Shown here: positions 8,694 through 15,961 of the stretch, piece by piece | How positions within the stretch are numbered: the stretch's first letter is position 1 | Layout of the letters: each line of letters starts with the position of its first letter | The notes under the pieces: model-generated | Databases searched by the model: none | Told to the model about the DNA's origin: nothing | The model's input: the letters and a program-made list of their open reading frames with translations, nothing else | Translations under genes and position numbers: made by a program | From: Bacillota bacterium | Lineage (GTDB): Bacteria; Bacillota_I; Bacilli_A; Acholeplasmatales; UBA5453 | NCBI GenBank assembly: GCA_023436805.1 | Contig: JAEZHT010000056.1 | Span: 1-21,734, forward strand | Direction: 5' to 3' | DNA: 21,734 bases

Positions 8694-8723
8694 AAAAAAA
8701 CCTCTATTAATGAGGTTTTTTTT
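8694..8723. terminator. Bidirectional terminator between convergent genes
   Basis: An A-run plus CCTC (8694-8704) pairs with GAGG plus a T-run (8712-8723) around a 7-nt loop. The stem is flanked by A and T runs on both sides, so it can end transcripts arriving from the lipoprotein gene on the plus strand and from the MMPL gene on the minus strand. The MMPL stop codon (8707-8709) lies in the loop. Confidence 0.85.
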
Positions 8724-10734
8724 GTTTTATATGGACAATCAAACTGATGAATGGGAGTACAAAACCAACACTGAATAACCATGAAAATAAGGTACCTCGT
8801 CCCAGCATAATACCAATATCTTGAATCGCATCCATATCGGATACGATGGCTTCCGTAAAGCCTGCAAACGATAATATGATTGCAGAAATGATGATCGATG
8901 GCAACGATTTTTCGATGGCTTTTTGATACGCATCTTTGGCAGTTAGGGTTTTTCTTTCTTCCAAATACCGCGATGTTAATAATACGGCGTAATCGATGGT
9001 TGCACCAAGTTGGATAGACAGTATGATGAGGTATCCAACATACAAAATTTCAGTGGACAGCCAAACATTGATGGCGATATTAAACCAAATCGAAGCTTCA
9101 ATAATCAAAACCAAAATCAGTGGTATGAGGATGGACTTAAATGCGATACCAATGACCAAAGCGACCAATCCAATCGATAGCCATAAAACCAAGGCGGTAT
9201 CGCTTAATATCAAGTTTTTAATATCGGCTGTTGCGGGAATCACACCGACATAATAAGCTTCTTCAAAATAACTTTCTGTTTTGGATATGACATAATCATT
9301 TAAGGCATAGAATTCAGCACTTTCTTTAGAAATGTCTGTGTTTAAGATGATACGGGTATAACCGTTTTGAATGAATGCACCTTTGATAGTTTCTGGAATC
9401 ATCGTTCTTGGGATGTTTGGATCTACAGTAGTAACCAACGCATTTACAGACAATACGTGTTCATTTTGAAGCAACTCAGTGACCAATCCCACTTCCCTTT
9501 CTACATCTTCACCATGAATCAATATGACTACGGGATTAAAAGAACCAAAGTGTTCCTCAATGTATGCTTGATCTGAAGCAATCATCGATGTGGCATGTCC
9601 TGTATTTTGATATAGATAATTGGCTTCCCTTTGGACGATGAAACTACCTAAAGCCAACACGATGAAGAGACCCATCAAATAATATCTAGCACGATATAAC
9701 CACTCGCCCAATCGTTTGAATGATGGCATCCATGTGCGGTGGGTTGTTTTTTCAATCCAACGATGACAAAGAATTAACAACACAGGTAAAACAATCATGG
9801 TTGAAAGGTAGGACAACAAAATCCCTTTCGCCAATACCAAGCCCATATCTAGTCCAATCCCATAAGACATAAAACACAAAGCAATGAATCCAAATATGGT
9901 GGTTAAACTCGATACAGTAATTGAGACAAAGCTCTTTTTAACAGCCATCTTAACACGTTCTACCACAGGTAAGTCACGATATTCATGATATCGATGGAGT
10001 AAAAATAAGGTGTAGTCTAAAGACATCGCGAGTTGTAAAGCCATCGCCATCGTCATCGTGATGAATGAAACACTGCCTAATATGAGATTGGTCCCTAAAT
10101 TGAATACGATGGCTATCCCCAATGTTACCAAAATCAAACCCGCTTCGATGTAAGATTTGGATGCGAAAACCATGATGATGATACAAAGGGGCACGATGAT
10201 GGCCATGATCAAAAAGAGTTGATTTGAAGCCACTCTATGAGATTCGAGGTTATTTAACACCTCACCTCTCATATACAGATGATCATTCGATATATCCTGA
10301 ATCTCGTGAATCACATCATCCAATCTGGTATCATAACTATCTAATTCAAATTCAATCATCAGTTTGGATTTACCATCCACATAAAAAGGACTTTTTACAT
10401 CTAATGGCACAAAGTCGATAGGTACTTCCGATAAATTGACATAATCATCCAACCAAATGACACTATAAACATACTGCATTTGAAGAATGGATTGTTTTAA
10501 ATCTATGACTTCATCTACAGTCCAACCATCGACGACCAAATCAATCGATGTATGATTACCAAATGTGGTTTCGAGGATTTCTATGCCTTGTTTGGTATTA
10601 GAATCCTGTGGTAAATATGTGGTCATGTCGTAATTGGTTTTTACACTGAATGACAGTATTCCAAATAACATAGTCAATAGAATCACCATCAACATCGTCC
10701 AAAAACGACCCCTTTTTGATATAAAATAGTTCAT
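8707..10734 (-). CDS. RND-superfamily MMPL transporter
   Basis: 675 residues in two similar halves. Each half has one membrane helix (about 12-30 and 350-368), an extracytoplasmic domain (about 31-170 and 369-508), then five helices (about 172-325 and 512-668), the twelve-helix MMPL/RND plan. The first helix bundle carries SLDYTLFLLHRYHE (D240-Y241) and the second GATIDYAVLLTSRY (D581-Y582), the Asp-Tyr pairs proposed to relay protons in MmpL transporters. The family exports lipids, peptides or drugs. GAAAGGGG precedes the ATG. It is divergent from a tetR gene whose product is the obvious candidate regulator. The substrate cannot be read from the sequence. Confidence 0.9.
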   Translation of the reverse strand: MNYFISKRGRFWTMLMVILLTMLFGILSFSVKTNYDMTTYLPQDSNTKQGIEILETTFGNHTSIDLVVDGWTVDEVIDLKQSILQMQYVYSVIWLDDYVNLSEVPIDFVPLDVKSPFYVDGKSKLMIEFELDSYDTRLDDVIHEIQDISNDHLYMRGEVLNNLESHRVASNQLFLIMAIIVPLCIIIMVFASKSYIEAGLILVTLGIAIVFNLGTNLILGSVSFITMTMAMALQLAMSLDYTLFLLHRYHEYRDLPVVERVKMAVKKSFVSITVSSLTTIFGFIALCFMSYGIGLDMGLVLAKGILLSYLSTMIVLPVLLILCHRWIEKTTHRTWMPSFKRLGEWLYRARYYLMGLFIVLALGSFIVQREANYLYQNTGHATSMIASDQAYIEEHFGSFNPVVILIHGEDVEREVGLVTELLQNEHVLSVNALVTTVDPNIPRTMIPETIKGAFIQNGYTRIILNTDISKESAEFYALNDYVISKTESYFEEAYYVGVIPATADIKNLILSDTALVLWLSIGLVALVIGIAFKSILIPLILVLIIEASIWFNIAINVWLSTEILYVGYLIILSIQLGATIDYAVLLTSRYLEERKTLTAKDAYQKAIEKSLPSIIISAIILSFAGFTEAIVSDMDAIQDIGIMLGRGTLFSWLFSVGFVLPFISLIVHIKQKKPH

Positions 10735-10762
10735 AAATGCCCCTTTCTTGAAAAAATCAAAT

Positions 10763-10774
10763 AATCATTTTAAA
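10763..10774. promoter_or_regulatory. Candidate TetR half-site (copy 1)
   Basis: AATCATTTTAAA in the divergent intergenic region close to the MMPL start. It matches 11 of 12 bases of a second copy at 10834-10845, 71 bp away. Placement between divergent genes suggests that a regulator binds both, the adjacent TetR protein being the obvious candidate. Confidence 0.35.
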
Positions 10775-10800
10775 TCTTTATTTTAATCTTATACCCTTTG

Positions 10801-10809
10801 TGATATAAA
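10801..10809 (+). promoter_or_regulatory. Probable extended -10 of the tetR-GH3 cluster
   Basis: TG, one base, then TATAAA (10804-10809), with no strong -35. Transcription would begin near 10816, just before the imperfect palindrome at 10826-10847, a good geometry for repression. Confidence 0.45.
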
Positions 10810-10825
10810 TAAGATATGAAATACC

Positions 10826-10847
10826 GTTTTAAAAATCATTTCAAAAC
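10826..10847. promoter_or_regulatory. Candidate TetR operator palindrome
   Basis: A 22-bp imperfect inverted repeat: it begins GTTTT and ends AAAAC, and 8 of 11 base pairs are symmetric. It contains the second copy of the AATCATTT repeat (10834-10845). It lies between the predicted tetR transcription start and its ribosome-binding site GGAGG (10854-10858), so bound repressor would block the cluster. Confidence 0.45.
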
Positions 10848-10862
10848 CCATTTGGAGGTTCT

Positions 10863-11462
10863 ATGAGAAATTTAGAAATCAAGAAAAAAATCATCAGTGA
10901 AACCAAGGCACTGATTTCTCAAAAACGTAATGTCACCATCAAAGACATTGCAGATAAGTGTTATATGAATATCGCCTCGGTGAATTACTATTTTGGTTCA
11001 AAAGAAATCCTGATTGAACAAGTGGTCGATGAAGTGATTGGAGAATTGAAACAAGAAATCATTCATTTATTGGAAATCAATCAAGATAAAACCAAATCGG
11101 AATTATTGGAAGCAATGATTACTTACACCTATAATTTCTCATTGGAAAATATTGGGTTGGTCTCTTATCTATTTTTAAATCAAGATTCCAGTGAACGTGC
11201 TGGGAATCAACTCATTGAGACGTTCTTTTCAAATAATAGTTTCACGCAAATGATCTATGAAAAATTGAATGTTGAAGTGAAAACTGTAGAACCAATGGTT
11301 ATTTATGCAAAGTACATGATTTTGTTCTCCAGTTTTGCGATGCCTTTATTCATTTCCATCGCATCGAACAATACCCCACTAAATACACAAATCGAAACAT
11401 TTAAAAATGAAACCTTTAGACAATACTTCATCAAAGAACTATTGAGATTGATTGAGGGATAA
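10863..11462 (+). CDS. TetR-family transcriptional repressor
   Basis: 199 residues. The N-terminal DNA-binding domain has the TetR helix-turn-helix at about 25-44, including TIKDIADKC and the recognition-helix end VNYYFGSKEIL. The C-terminal part (about 60-199) is the variable helical ligand and dimer domain. TetR proteins usually repress their own gene and a neighbouring efflux system until a small ligand binds. Here the divergent neighbour is an MMPL exporter, and the GH3 gene starts 2 bp downstream, so one repressor may control both. ATG follows GGAGG. The ligand is unknown. Confidence 0.9.
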   Translation: MRNLEIKKKIISETKALISQKRNVTIKDIADKCYMNIASVNYYFGSKEILIEQVVDEVIGELKQEIIHLLEINQDKTKSELLEAMITYTYNFSLENIGLVSYLFLNQDSSERAGNQLIETFFSNNSFTQMIYEKLNVEVKTVEPMVIYAKYMILFSSFAMPLFISIASNNTPLNTQIETFKNETFRQYFIKELLRLIEG

Positions 11463-11463
11463 C

Positions 11464-13809
11464 ATGGAAAATCTACAAAAAAACCTTGAAAAACTGACGG
11501 TACAAGAAAAATTAAACTTATTATCTGGGGATGGACTATGGTTCATCAAACACAATGAAAAGCTAGGCCTCAATCGTTTTATGATGACCGATGGGCCGCA
11601 CGGCTTAAGAAAACAAGCATCAAATGACGCGATGGGCATCGCTGCATCATATCCAGCCACCTGTTTTCCAACTGCTTCGTTACTCGCTTGTTCGTTTGAC
11701 CCTAAACTTATGTATGAGATGGGGCAAGCGCTCGCTAAGGAAGCCATTCATCAAGATGTTTCGATGATTCTCGGTCCAGGTATCAATATGAAACGTTCCC
11801 CACTTTGTGGTCGAAATTTCGAATATTTTAGTGAAGACCCATATTTGGCTGGGACACTATCTAAAAGTTATATCGAAGGTGTTCAAAGCCTCAATGTAGG
11901 CACTTGCTTAAAACATTATTTCGCCAACAATCAAGAAAAGCACCGCATGACTGTGGATGCTATTATCGATAAGCGGGCGATGTATGAAATATATTTAAAA
12001 GGCTTTGGTATCGCCATTCAAGGCAAACCGTGGGCTATCATGACTGCATACAATAAAGTGAATGGGTCATATGTAGCTGAATCCAAATTATTCATGTCCG
12101 CCATTGGTAGAAACCGCTATGGATTCAAAGGTGCTTACATCACAGACTGGGGCGCAATGAACGACCGTGTCGCCTCACTTAAAGCAGGTTTAAGTCTTGA
12201 AATGCCAGGCTCAAAGAATAAGATTTTGTGGAAAGCATATAAAAAAGACTTGATTTCAGAGGCTGAAATAGATTTCGCCGTCAAACCATTGTTATGGATG
12301 TTAGAAAAAGGCAACCAAAAGAAAGAAAAAATGCCGATTGAACATCACCATGAACTCGCTAGAAAAATCGCATCTGAATCGATGGTGCTATTAAAGAATG
12401 ATGGCATTTTACCATTGAAACAAGATCAAAAGATTGCTTTAATTGGACGTTTCGCAAAAGAACCACGCATCCAAGGTAGCGGTTCATCCAAAGTGAATCC
12501 AAATAAAGTAGATACACTCTTCGATGTATTCAATCAAGCGAATATCGCATTTGACTATGCCGATGGTTATTCACTCGATCAAAATGAATATCCGAATCAC
12601 ATCCTCGATGCTTTAAAAGTGTGTGAAAACAAGGATGTCATTGTCTTATCGGTAGGGTTAACTGAACTATATGAATCTGAAGGCTATGACCGAACACACC
12701 TCAATTTACCGTTACAACAACTTAAACTCATTGATGCCGTCACTGAAAAACACCATAACGTTGTTGTTGTGTTGCAAGGTGGTTCAGTCACCTTATTGCC
12801 ATATAAAGATGATGTACAAGCCATTTTAAACGCTTATTTACCTGGTGAAGCTGGGGCACTTGCGATATATGATATATTGTATGGTCGAGTAAACCCAAGT
12901 GGTAAACTCGCTGAGACTTACCCAATTCATTTGGACGATACCCCATCTTATCCATTTTTTCCTGGTGGAACCAAATCGGTGTATTACGCAGAGTCGATTT
13001 ACATTGGCTATCGATACTATGATAAAAAAGGATTGATGGTCAGCTATCCATTTGGCTACGGGCTTAGCTACAGTACATTCCATATCGATAATGTTCAGTT
13101 TTCAAACAAACACGTGAAGTCACACCAATCCATTCAAGTGACGATGGATGTTTCGAACTCTTCAAACATCGATGGTAAAGAAACTGTCCAAATATACATT
13201 ACAGATTTGGGTACAGAAATCCATAAACCATCTCAAGAGTTGAGGGCTTACCAAAAAGTATGGATCAAAGCCAAAGACACTGTGAAAGTGACTTTTGAGA
13301 TTAAGTACAGTGATTTTGACTATTATGATACAGATATTGATGAATTTAGAGTCAAAAAAGGTCAATATGAAGTTAAGATTGGCGATTCATCTCGAACCTT
13401 CTATCACATTGAAGTGATTAAAGTAGATGGCGATGTTGTAGATCCAACAGGACCAACGGTTTACCATACATTTGATCGCTATATTAGTGCTCATGACTTC
13501 GAAGACTTGTATGGTAGCACATTGCCACCTAAAGAGGATACAGAAAAACATAAGTATCATTTGAACTCAACCATTGGGGAAATCAAAGATACACGCATTG
13601 GTGGGCTTATCCACCGCATAGGTATCAAAGAAATCCAAAAGACACCTGCGGATGCCGCAACCAAAAAAATGATGAAAGAACAATTTGAAGAGTTACCGTT
13701 ACGTGCAATCCCACTATTTTCTGGTGATAAGTTTACGCATAAACGTGTTTTAGGCCTCATTGATATAATGAACAAACACCCATTTAGGGGATTGGTTAAA
13801 TTGATATGA
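11464..13809 (+). CDS. Glycoside hydrolase family 3 (beta-glucosidase type)
   Basis: 781 residues with no signal peptide, so cytoplasmic. The N-terminal barrel (about 15-280) holds DGPHGLR, the KHYF segment (K150, H151) and ITDW with D228 as probable nucleophile. The alpha/beta sandwich (about 300-500) holds ESEGYDRTHLNLP, with E406 in the acid/base position of beta-glucosidases. A fibronectin-III-like domain (about 555-645) follows. The last 130 residues, ending in an LPLRA...G...RGLVKLI pattern, match my recollection of an extension seen in other Firmicute GH3 enzymes. It should release terminal beta-linked sugars from imported glycosides; the exact sugar is unknown. ATG 11464 follows GAGGG and sits 1 base after the tetR stop; the start of the next gene overlaps its stop. 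Confidence 0.92.
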   Translation: MENLQKNLEKLTVQEKLNLLSGDGLWFIKHNEKLGLNRFMMTDGPHGLRKQASNDAMGIAASYPATCFPTASLLACSFDPKLMYEMGQALAKEAIHQDVSMILGPGINMKRSPLCGRNFEYFSEDPYLAGTLSKSYIEGVQSLNVGTCLKHYFANNQEKHRMTVDAIIDKRAMYEIYLKGFGIAIQGKPWAIMTAYNKVNGSYVAESKLFMSAIGRNRYGFKGAYITDWGAMNDRVASLKAGLSLEMPGSKNKILWKAYKKDLISEAEIDFAVKPLLWMLEKGNQKKEKMPIEHHHELARKIASESMVLLKNDGILPLKQDQKIALIGRFAKEPRIQGSGSSKVNPNKVDTLFDVFNQANIAFDYADGYSLDQNEYPNHILDALKVCENKDVIVLSVGLTELYESEGYDRTHLNLPLQQLKLIDAVTEKHHNVVVVLQGGSVTLLPYKDDVQAILNAYLPGEAGALAIYDILYGRVNPSGKLAETYPIHLDDTPSYPFFPGGTKSVYYAESIYIGYRYYDKKGLMVSYPFGYGLSYSTFHIDNVQFSNKHVKSHQSIQVTMDVSNSSNIDGKETVQIYITDLGTEIHKPSQELRAYQKVWIKAKDTVKVTFEIKYSDFDYYDTDIDEFRVKKGQYEVKIGDSSRTFYHIEVIKVDGDVVDPTGPTVYHTFDRYISAHDFEDLYGSTLPPKEDTEKHKYHLNSTIGEIKDTRIGGLIHRIGIKEIQKTPADAATKKMMKEQFEELPLRAIPLFSGDKFTHKRVLGLIDIMNKHPFRGLVKLI

Positions 13810-14495
13810 TCCGATTGAATATTCCAGTCATTGAATTATTGCATGATCAACCAAGAGGGTTATTCATATTGATGCATGGCCATTTTGGCAATAAATCTTT
13901 AAATCAATTTGGTGGAATGGCTGAAAAAATCCATGAGATGGGCTTCGATGTGGTTACACTGGACGCCTACAAGCATGGTGAACGATTATCAGCACCATAT
14001 CTATTAAACAATCCACAAGAGACCACCTATGAAATGGTCAAAGTGATTGAAGAAACACTTAAAGATATTGTGTATTTGTATACACATCATTACAGTAAAA
14101 GGACACAACAAGTGTCCATTTTGGGTATTTCGATGGGGGGACACATCGCATTTCTCCTCAACCAATTTCTACAATTAGAGTTTTGTATCCCAATCATTGG
14201 ATCCCCGGATTTATACACACATTATCAAATGAAAAAGAGCGCGATTCTGGGAGAAAAAATGACTGAGCTTATACCTAAACTCAAAGCACTTACATTGGAT
14301 GCGAAGGCTTTTACGCCTAGCTATGCGTTTATATTGAATGGAGAATATGATGATGTCGTGTCTTATGAACCTGCGAAATCATTCATTCAACCATTGAATC
14401 ATGAGCGTTATGTTTATCAAGGGTATCCTTGTGGACATGAACTAACCCAATCTATGATTGAAGATATCATTTCCTTTGTGAGGTTAAGACTATGA
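13806..14495 (+). CDS. Alpha/beta hydrolase, YjfP/YitV-like esterase
   Basis: 229 residues. The early LMHGHFGN segment (22-29) gives an oxyanion-hole HG, LDAYKHGER (52-60) matches the DxxxHG block of YjfP/YitV-type esterases, the nucleophile elbow GISMGG carries S109, and D182 or D183 with H211 complete a triad. No signal peptide, so cytosolic. It probably cleaves a carboxylic ester, for example an acetyl or acyl group. The start overlaps the GH3 stop (ATGA) and the next gene overlaps its own stop the same way, so all three should be made together. A deacylase acting on the same glycoside as the GH3 enzyme would fit, but that is inference. Confidence 0.8.
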   Translation: MIRLNIPVIELLHDQPRGLFILMHGHFGNKSLNQFGGMAEKIHEMGFDVVTLDAYKHGERLSAPYLLNNPQETTYEMVKVIEETLKDIVYLYTHHYSKRTQQVSILGISMGGHIAFLLNQFLQLEFCIPIIGSPDLYTHYQMKKSAILGEKMTELIPKLKALTLDAKAFTPSYAFILNGEYDDVVSYEPAKSFIQPLNHERYVYQGYPCGHELTQSMIEDIISFVRLRL

Positions 14496-14719
14496 AAGTA
14501 CTCGTTGTAAAACTCGATGGGCTCCATTGTGGGTCATGTTTGTACATGATTGAAAAGTTAAGTAAAGATGCTGGTGCCGTAAAGGTGGATATCAATGTCC
14601 AAACCATGATCGCGAAATTCTATTATGAAAATATGGATGAATCTAATGTCATCAATATCATTGAAAATCACAGTTATCGCGCTGAACGGTTAACCACATA
14701 TGATGAAGGAGAGATTTAG
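14492..14719 (+). CDS. Heavy-metal-associated (HMA) domain protein, CopZ-like
   Basis: 75 residues, one complete ferredoxin-like HMA domain. The metal motif reads GLHCGSC, with C13 and C16, against the usual GMxCxxC; Leu replaces Met. Such stand-alone domains bind Cu(I) or similar soft metals and hand them to P-type ATPases or regulators. No metal ATPase is found in the window, so its partner is unclear. It is coupled to the hydrolase gene by a 4-bp overlap, which is an unusual place for a copper chaperone. The last ten residues are acidic. A redox or structural use of the two Cys is also possible. Confidence 0.75.
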   Translation: MKVLVVKLDGLHCGSCLYMIEKLSKDAGAVKVDINVQTMIAKFYYENMDESNVINIIENHSYRAERLTTYDEGEI

Positions 14720-14958
14720 TGTATTGTCCAAATTGTGGTCATGAATGTAATGAAGTTCATGACAAAAAATATTATGAATGGTTTTTCATCGCGCTCTTTT
14801 TCCCTTATATCGGATTCATCGCGTATTTCTTATTTAGAGAATATAACAAAAGAGCAGCCAAGCAATCGTTGAATGGCTTGGTTGCTTTTTTGAGTTTCAC
14901 CATTGTTGGATTTATCATCATTATTTTGTACGCTGTTTTGATGGGGCTGTTGGTTTGA
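14719..14958 (+). CDS. Small zinc-ribbon-like membrane protein 1 (unknown function)
   Basis: 79 residues from a GTG at 14719 that shares one base with the preceding TAG stop; AAGGAGAGA (14706-14714) is its ribosome-binding site. The N-terminus is a short Cys-rich knuckle (C3, C6, C10 and H14), followed by two hydrophobic helices (about 19-41 and 53-79) joined by a basic loop. The second Cys pair of a full zinc ribbon is missing, so metal binding would need C10 and H14. No function is known to me. It is directly followed by a second protein of the same plan. Confidence 0.7.
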   Translation: MYCPNCGHECNEVHDKKYYEWFFIALFFPYIGFIAYFLFREYNKRAAKQSLNGLVAFLSFTIVGFIIIILYAVLMGLLV

Positions 14959-14959
14959 T

Positions 14960-15229
14960 ATGCGCTGCAAACATTGTGAACACAAACATAACCTAGAGGA
15001 CACCTACTGCCGTGGATGTGGGTTTTTATCCGCTCCAATTGAGGATAAATCGATTGCAGATTACGCAATATGGTTTGTATTAGGTGCAATATTAAATCTA
15101 TTTACGCTTATAATATATGTGATTATCAGAAGAAACAATCCTCAAATTGCCTTATCTATGCTATTAGGTATGATTTCACTATTTTCATGGTATGGAATTA
15201 CGGAAATTATTAATTTGATATTCAAATAA
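14960..15229 (+). CDS. Small zinc-ribbon membrane protein 2 (unknown function)
   Basis: 89 residues starting one base after the previous gene. A full zinc ribbon is visible: C3, C6, C17, C20 (CxxC-x10-CxxC), then two hydrophobic helices (about 32-56 and 62-88) separated by a basic IIRRNN loop. It resembles the preceding protein in size and order of parts, and the loop-to-helix junction has a similar A..S...G spacing, so a tandem duplication is plausible. Zinc-ribbon plus membrane-anchor proteins are common and mostly uncharacterised. It is the last gene of the tetR-GH3 cluster; no convincing terminator follows before the acpP promoter. Confidence 0.72.
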   Translation: MRCKHCEHKHNLEDTYCRGCGFLSAPIEDKSIADYAIWFVLGAILNLFTLIIYVIIRRNNPQIALSMLLGMISLFSWYGITEIINLIFK

Positions 15230-15245
15230 AAAACGCTCACAATGA

Positions 15246-15274
15246 TTGACAAATGAACCCTTTTGGATTACAAT
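15246..15274 (+). promoter_or_regulatory. Strong promoter of acpP
   Basis: A perfect TTGACA (15246-15251), a 17-bp spacer and TACAAT (15269-15274). This is the closest match to the consensus in the window, as expected for one of the most abundant proteins of a cell. Confidence 0.85.
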
Positions 15275-15308
15275 AGCATATGACTACAATAAAGGAGGAT
15301 ATCATTCT

Positions 15309-15539
15309 ATGGCATTCGAACGCGTTAAAAAAATGATATTAAATGAGTTAAAAGTTGAAGAGTCAAAAATCACATTAGAAGCTCGCTTACAAGAAGATCT
15401 TGGTGCGGATTCATTAGACGCAGTTGAATTAATTATGAACATCGAAGATGAATTTGATATTTCAATTTCAGACGAAGCTGCTCAAAACTTAAAAACTGTT
15501 GGCGATTTAGTCAAATATATCGAGTCGCAAGGTAAATAA
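15309..15539 (+). CDS. acpP: Acyl carrier protein
   Basis: 76 residues, acidic, four-helix. The motif GADSLDAVELIM holds S35, which receives the 4'-phosphopantetheine arm that carries growing fatty acids. I take ATG 15309, preceded by AAAGGAGG at 15291-15298; an in-frame extension upstream would run through the promoter. It is a single-gene unit with its own strong promoter and a terminator overlapping its stop codon. No other fatty acid genes are adjacent. Its presence implies lipid synthesis or acyl transfer, as known in Acholeplasma. Confidence 0.95.
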   Translation: MAFERVKKMILNELKVEESKITLEARLQEDLGADSLDAVELIMNIEDEFDISISDEAAQNLKTVGDLVKYIESQGK

Positions 15540-15561
15540 GGACATTGTTCCTTATTTTTTT
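15534..15561 (+). terminator. Terminator overlapping the acpP stop codon
   Basis: Arms AAATAAGGA (15534-15542) and TCCTTATTT (15549-15557) with a 6-nt loop, followed by T residues. The TAA stop of acpP (15537-15539) is inside the left arm. Confidence 0.85.
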
Positions 15562-15563
15562 GT

Positions 15564-15591
15564 TTGAAAATCATTTTACAAGGCGTATAAT
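15564..15591 (+). promoter_or_regulatory. Promoter of the PII-like/antiporter operon
   Basis: TTGAAA (15564-15569), a 16-bp spacer and a perfect TATAAT (15586-15591). It directly follows the acpP terminator and lies 24 bp upstream of the next start codon. Confidence 0.75.
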
Positions 15592-15615
15592 GATTTTGTG
15601 TAGGAGGAATTACAT

Positions 15616-15960
15616 ATGAAATTACTCGTTTTTATATTAAATAAAACTGAAAAACTCGATCGTCTGTTGAAAGAACTTGCCAATGCTCATTTAACTGGCG
15701 CAACAGTATTTAATTCATCAGGTATGGCTTCACAATTATCGAAAACCAACGATGAATCCTTGAGCAGCATTTTCGGCTCATTAAGACATTTACTCAAAGA
15801 CAATCAAAAAGAAAACAAAACCATCATGATGGTGGTCAAAGAAGAAAGCATTCCTGATATTGAACGCATCATTAACGAAGTCGTTGGCAATATCAATGAG
15901 CCGAATACAGGCATCTTATTTACGGTACCAATCGACTTTATCCGAGGTTACAAACAATAA
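15616..15960 (+). CDS. PII-like (GlnB-fold) signalling protein
   Basis: 114 residues. An opening strand (KLLVFILNK), a helix and a second strand with GATVFNSSG, then the second half with a strand (IMMVVKEE), helix and the closing GILFTVPIDFIRG, follow the beta-alpha-beta repeat of PII/GlnB proteins. The section between (about 37-65) corresponds to the T-loop but is Ser/Asp/Lys-rich and lacks the uridylylated Tyr context of GlnB. PII relatives usually bind a nucleotide and dock on a transporter. Here the antiporter gene begins one base downstream, so its product is the likely partner. AGGAGG (15602-15607) precedes the ATG. The fold call is by pattern, hence moderate certainty. Confidence 0.7.
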   Translation: MKLLVFILNKTEKLDRLLKELANAHLTGATVFNSSGMASQLSKTNDESLSSIFGSLRHLLKDNQKENKTIMMVVKEESIPDIERIINEVVGNINEPNTGILFTVPIDFIRGYKQ

Positions 15961-15961
15961 T

